Source of the DNA: an uncultured Blautia sp.
GTDB lineage: Bacteria; Bacillota; Clostridia; Lachnospirales; Lachnospiraceae
DNA length: 6,813 bases
Assembly (NCBI GenBank): GCA_934394595.1
Contig: CAKRRX010000135.1
Span: 1-6,813 of the forward strand
Direction: 5' to 3'
The notes beneath the pieces were generated by a model. The model saw only the letters and a program-made list of their open reading frames with translations, did not search any database and was not told where the DNA came from. The position numbers and the translations under genes were made by a program. The stretch's first letter is position 1. Every line of letters starts with the position of its first letter. Shown piece after piece: positions 5,408-6,813 of the stretch.

Positions 5408-6241
5408 GTGAAAACTTTCAACAGAAATGGGCATTTTGAAAGTGAGAGAAGTAGGAGTTATAGAATTAATCAAGTAATAATGAAGACAAGAGCACAAACA
5501 GACACATTAGAAAGGGCTATTTATTCTGAAATTTGCAGTCATGATGGTATCAAAGCAAAAGATATCGGTAAAAAAATTGTAGCAGATCGCAAGACCATTA
5601 ATCAGTATTTGTACAAGGCCCCTTTTATGAGAGAGCTTTGTTATCAGGACCGGGATTTCAGATGGCATGGATTGATCAGACAGAGCCGGCCGCATATTGG
5701 CTTAGGTGATTTTTGCGGGTATTATGGGACCGTTCAGGAATTTCTGGCATTAAAAGAAAATGAATGGTTTGAAGCGATGCTTTCAGGCTGCCGGAATATC
5801 GGCCGCAATTTAAACGATACAAGAGGGCTGTTTCATTCCTTTTTGGATTGCAGGGAAGTAATGCGGCAGCTGTTTTCGGACCTGGAAGATATTTATCAGC
5901 CGGATTGGGAGATTGCTTTTGAATTACGGATAAATCGGGCAAAGTACATACGGATTTATGCAGATGTCTTTGTTATTACAGAAGATAAAGCTTTTTCACT
6001 GGAATTCAAGATGAAGGATAAAATTGAGCCGGAAGAGGTGCTGCAGGCAGCAAAGTATACGGAGTATCTGGAAGTGTTGCTGGGAGAAGATTACGATGTC
6101 ATTCCCTGTCTGGTGCTGACGAAGGCAGATGATTTGTATTGTCATGTGCCATTGGGAGAGTCAGATGCATTGCTTCCGGTTTGTTCAGGAAATATGCTGT
6201 TTAATTTGTTTGATGAGTATATGGGATTTTTGGATGAATAG
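5408..6241 (+). CDS. Winged-helix protein with probable PD-(D/E)xK nuclease domain
   Basis: The 277-residue product starts at GTG, 45 bases after the NUDIX stop, with no strong terminator between. I do not recognise a named family. Residues 33-75 look like a winged helix: TLERAIYSEICSHDG, then IKAKDIGKKI, then the recognition-helix-like DRKTINQYLY. Residues 100-165 are mostly helical. Residues 168-240 carry a PD-(D/E)xK-like core: a strand with D186 (YADVFV), a hairpin, then E199-F-K201 (SLEFKMK), then a helix with Q213, Y217 and Y220, and a final strand VIPCLVLT. That D...ExK...helix order is the fold of many restriction and repair nucleases, with D186, E199 and K201 as predicted metal-binding and catalytic residues. 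The layout suggests a DNA-binding nuclease, or a nuclease-fold regulator, partnered with the SauUSI-like enzyme. It could also be a transcription factor with an inactive nuclease fold. No hydrophobic membrane segment is seen. Its codons look somewhat GC-richer than the helicase gene. Confidence 0.7.
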   Translation: MKTFNRNGHFESERSRSYRINQVIMKTRAQTDTLERAIYSEICSHDGIKAKDIGKKIVADRKTINQYLYKAPFMRELCYQDRDFRWHGLIRQSRPHIGLGDFCGYYGTVQEFLALKENEWFEAMLSGCRNIGRNLNDTRGLFHSFLDCREVMRQLFSDLEDIYQPDWEIAFELRINRAKYIRIYADVFVITEDKAFSLEFKMKDKIEPEEVLQAAKYTEYLEVLLGEDYDVIPCLVLTKADDLYCHVPLGESDALLPVCSGNMLFNLFDEYMGFLDE

Positions 6242-6292
6242 CTATAGAGATATGAAATTAAAAAGCATACAAATTGCTGAAAATTAGTTTAT

Positions 6293-6332
6293 GGGACAGA
6301 GGGTTGTTTTGTACGTATAATTCAATTATAAT
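6293..6332 (+). promoter_or_regulatory. Promoter cluster for the DUF1294-like gene
   Basis: A consensus TATAAT at 6327-6332 is exactly 17 bases from TTGTTT at 6304-6309. A second TATAAT at 6316-6321 is 17 bases from GGGACA at 6293-6298. Both would give a leader of roughly 115-130 bases before the gene starting near 6455. The -10 boxes are perfect; the -35 boxes are partial. Confidence 0.6.
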
Positions 6333-6342
6333 AAAGTTACAA

Positions 6343-6366
6343 GGTTTCTCTAAAAAAGAGGAATCC
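6343..6366 (+). terminator. Weak stem-loop, possible terminator or leader structure
   Basis: GGTTTCTC pairs with GAGGAATCC around an A-rich 7-base loop, using one wobble and one bulged base, and is followed by TGTTTAT. It could end the restriction operon about 100 bases after its last stop codon. Alternatively it sits at the very 5' end of the transcript from 6327-6332. The pairing is weak. Confidence 0.3.
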
Positions 6367-6402
6367 TGTTTATACAAAAGATAAGAATATGGTTGAATAA
6401 AT

Positions 6403-6431
6403 ATGGGCTGAGCTGTAAAGGCTCAGCCTAT
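6403..6431 (+). promoter_or_regulatory. Stem-loop in the leader of the DUF1294-like gene
   Basis: GGCTGAGC (6406-6413) pairs perfectly with GCTCAGCC (6421-6428) around TGTAAAG, and three more pairs (one wobble) extend it outward to 6403/6431. No T-run follows: the next bases are TTGGCAAAAAGAGG, which include the downstream ribosome site (GAGG at 6441-6444). Lying 23 bases before the start codon, it may act as an attenuator, a protein-binding site or an mRNA stabiliser rather than a simple terminator. Confidence 0.5.
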
Positions 6432-6454
6432 TGGCAAAAAGAGGTATTACATTG

Positions 6455-6813
6455 ATGAATTTGAATATATTTGACCGATACTTGCTCATCATCAATATCA
6501 TTGCTTTGGTGATTTACGGTATCAAGGTTTTAGTCTATAAGCACCAGACAAGAGACTGGTTTGAGAGGCTCTGCATGTTCATAGCTTTACTGGGCGGTTC
6601 GGCAGGAATTTTGCTCATGATTATTCTTTTGGACAGAAAAGCAGTCAAAGAGAATATGATGTCAAGGGTGTTTGCACTTTGCATGTTGGTTATTCAGGTT
6701 GTTCTATTGCTGATCGTGAAAGGCTATCATGGAGATCAGATGCATATTGATTTCTGGGATTATTTGATGCAGCATAGAGGTTTGCTTATTTATCTGGCGG
6801 CGGTGAATATACT
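6455..6813 (+). CDS. DUF1294-like multi-pass membrane protein, partial
   Basis: The frame is open for 119 codons and is cut by the window end. Hydrophobic segments lie at residues 9-27, 42-59, 72-88 and from 108 onward. The arrangement of a first helix ending YGIKVLVYK, a charged loop, then FIALLGGSAGILL and a basic RKAVKEN stretch matches the DUF1294 pattern (a G-x-D/K-K loop followed by ALLGGSxG). The family has no established biochemical function. Most DUF1294 proteins are about 90 residues, so this one carries an additional C-terminal part with an extra membrane segment. GAGG at 6441-6444 is 10 bases from the ATG; a TTG directly before it (6452) would be 7 bases away and cannot be excluded. 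It has its own promoter region, so it is probably not part of the restriction operon. Confidence 0.75.
   Translation, partial: MNLNIFDRYLLIINIIALVIYGIKVLVYKHQTRDWFERLCMFIALLGGSAGILLMIILLDRKAVKENMMSRVFALCMLVIQVVLLLIVKGYHGDQMHIDFWDYLMQHRGLLIYLAAVNI

Noticed and set aside
6252..6287. 11-codon frame after the winged-helix gene
   Set aside because: No ribosome site and no recognisable property.
1..6813. Mobile element or CRISPR signatures
   Set aside because: No transposase, integrase, terminal repeats, target duplications or spaced direct repeats were found by eye.

Overview
The window looks like a chromosomal accessory segment from a low-to-mid GC Firmicute, most likely a Clostridia/Lachnospiraceae gut bacterium. 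Reasons are strong GGGAG/GGAGG-type ribosome sites, heavy AGA/GAA/AAA codon use, TATAAT-type promoters, and protein families (HIRAN, DUF1294, NUDIX, DUF3427 helicase) in a style typical of that group. The assignment is by eye. All well-supported genes are on the + strand.

Left part (1-1824). A small membrane-anchored protein comes first, with a Ser/Thr-rich stalk and a very acidic Asp/Tyr-rich tail. It is followed by a possible 16-residue hydrophobic micropeptide. Next is a DEDDh (DnaQ/KapD-like) 3'-5' exonuclease gene whose single reading frame is interrupted by two in-frame TGA codons, although every catalytic residue is retained. A 120-residue stand-alone HIRAN-domain protein follows, and the block closes at a long stem-loop.

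Middle part (1825-6241). This is probably one transcription unit. It starts at tandem extended -10 promoter elements and encodes three proteins: (a) a 985-residue PLD-nuclease / SF2 helicase / DUF3427 protein with the architecture of the type IV, modified-cytosine-dependent restriction enzyme SauUSI; (b) a MutT/NudG-like NUDIX hydrolase; (c) a 277-residue protein joining a winged helix to a probable PD-(D/E)xK nuclease fold. Together they read as a candidate defence module: an ATP-driven nuclease against modified DNA, an enzyme that may clear modified or oxidised nucleotides, and a second DNA-binding nuclease. The grouping is inference. The individual domain calls rest on visible motifs.

Right part (6242-6813). 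A 213-base gap holds strong TATAAT promoter elements and two stem-loops in what would be the leader of the last gene. That gene encodes a DUF1294-like multi-pass membrane protein and runs off the window end. No tRNA, rRNA, CRISPR array, transposase, integrase or attachment site was seen.
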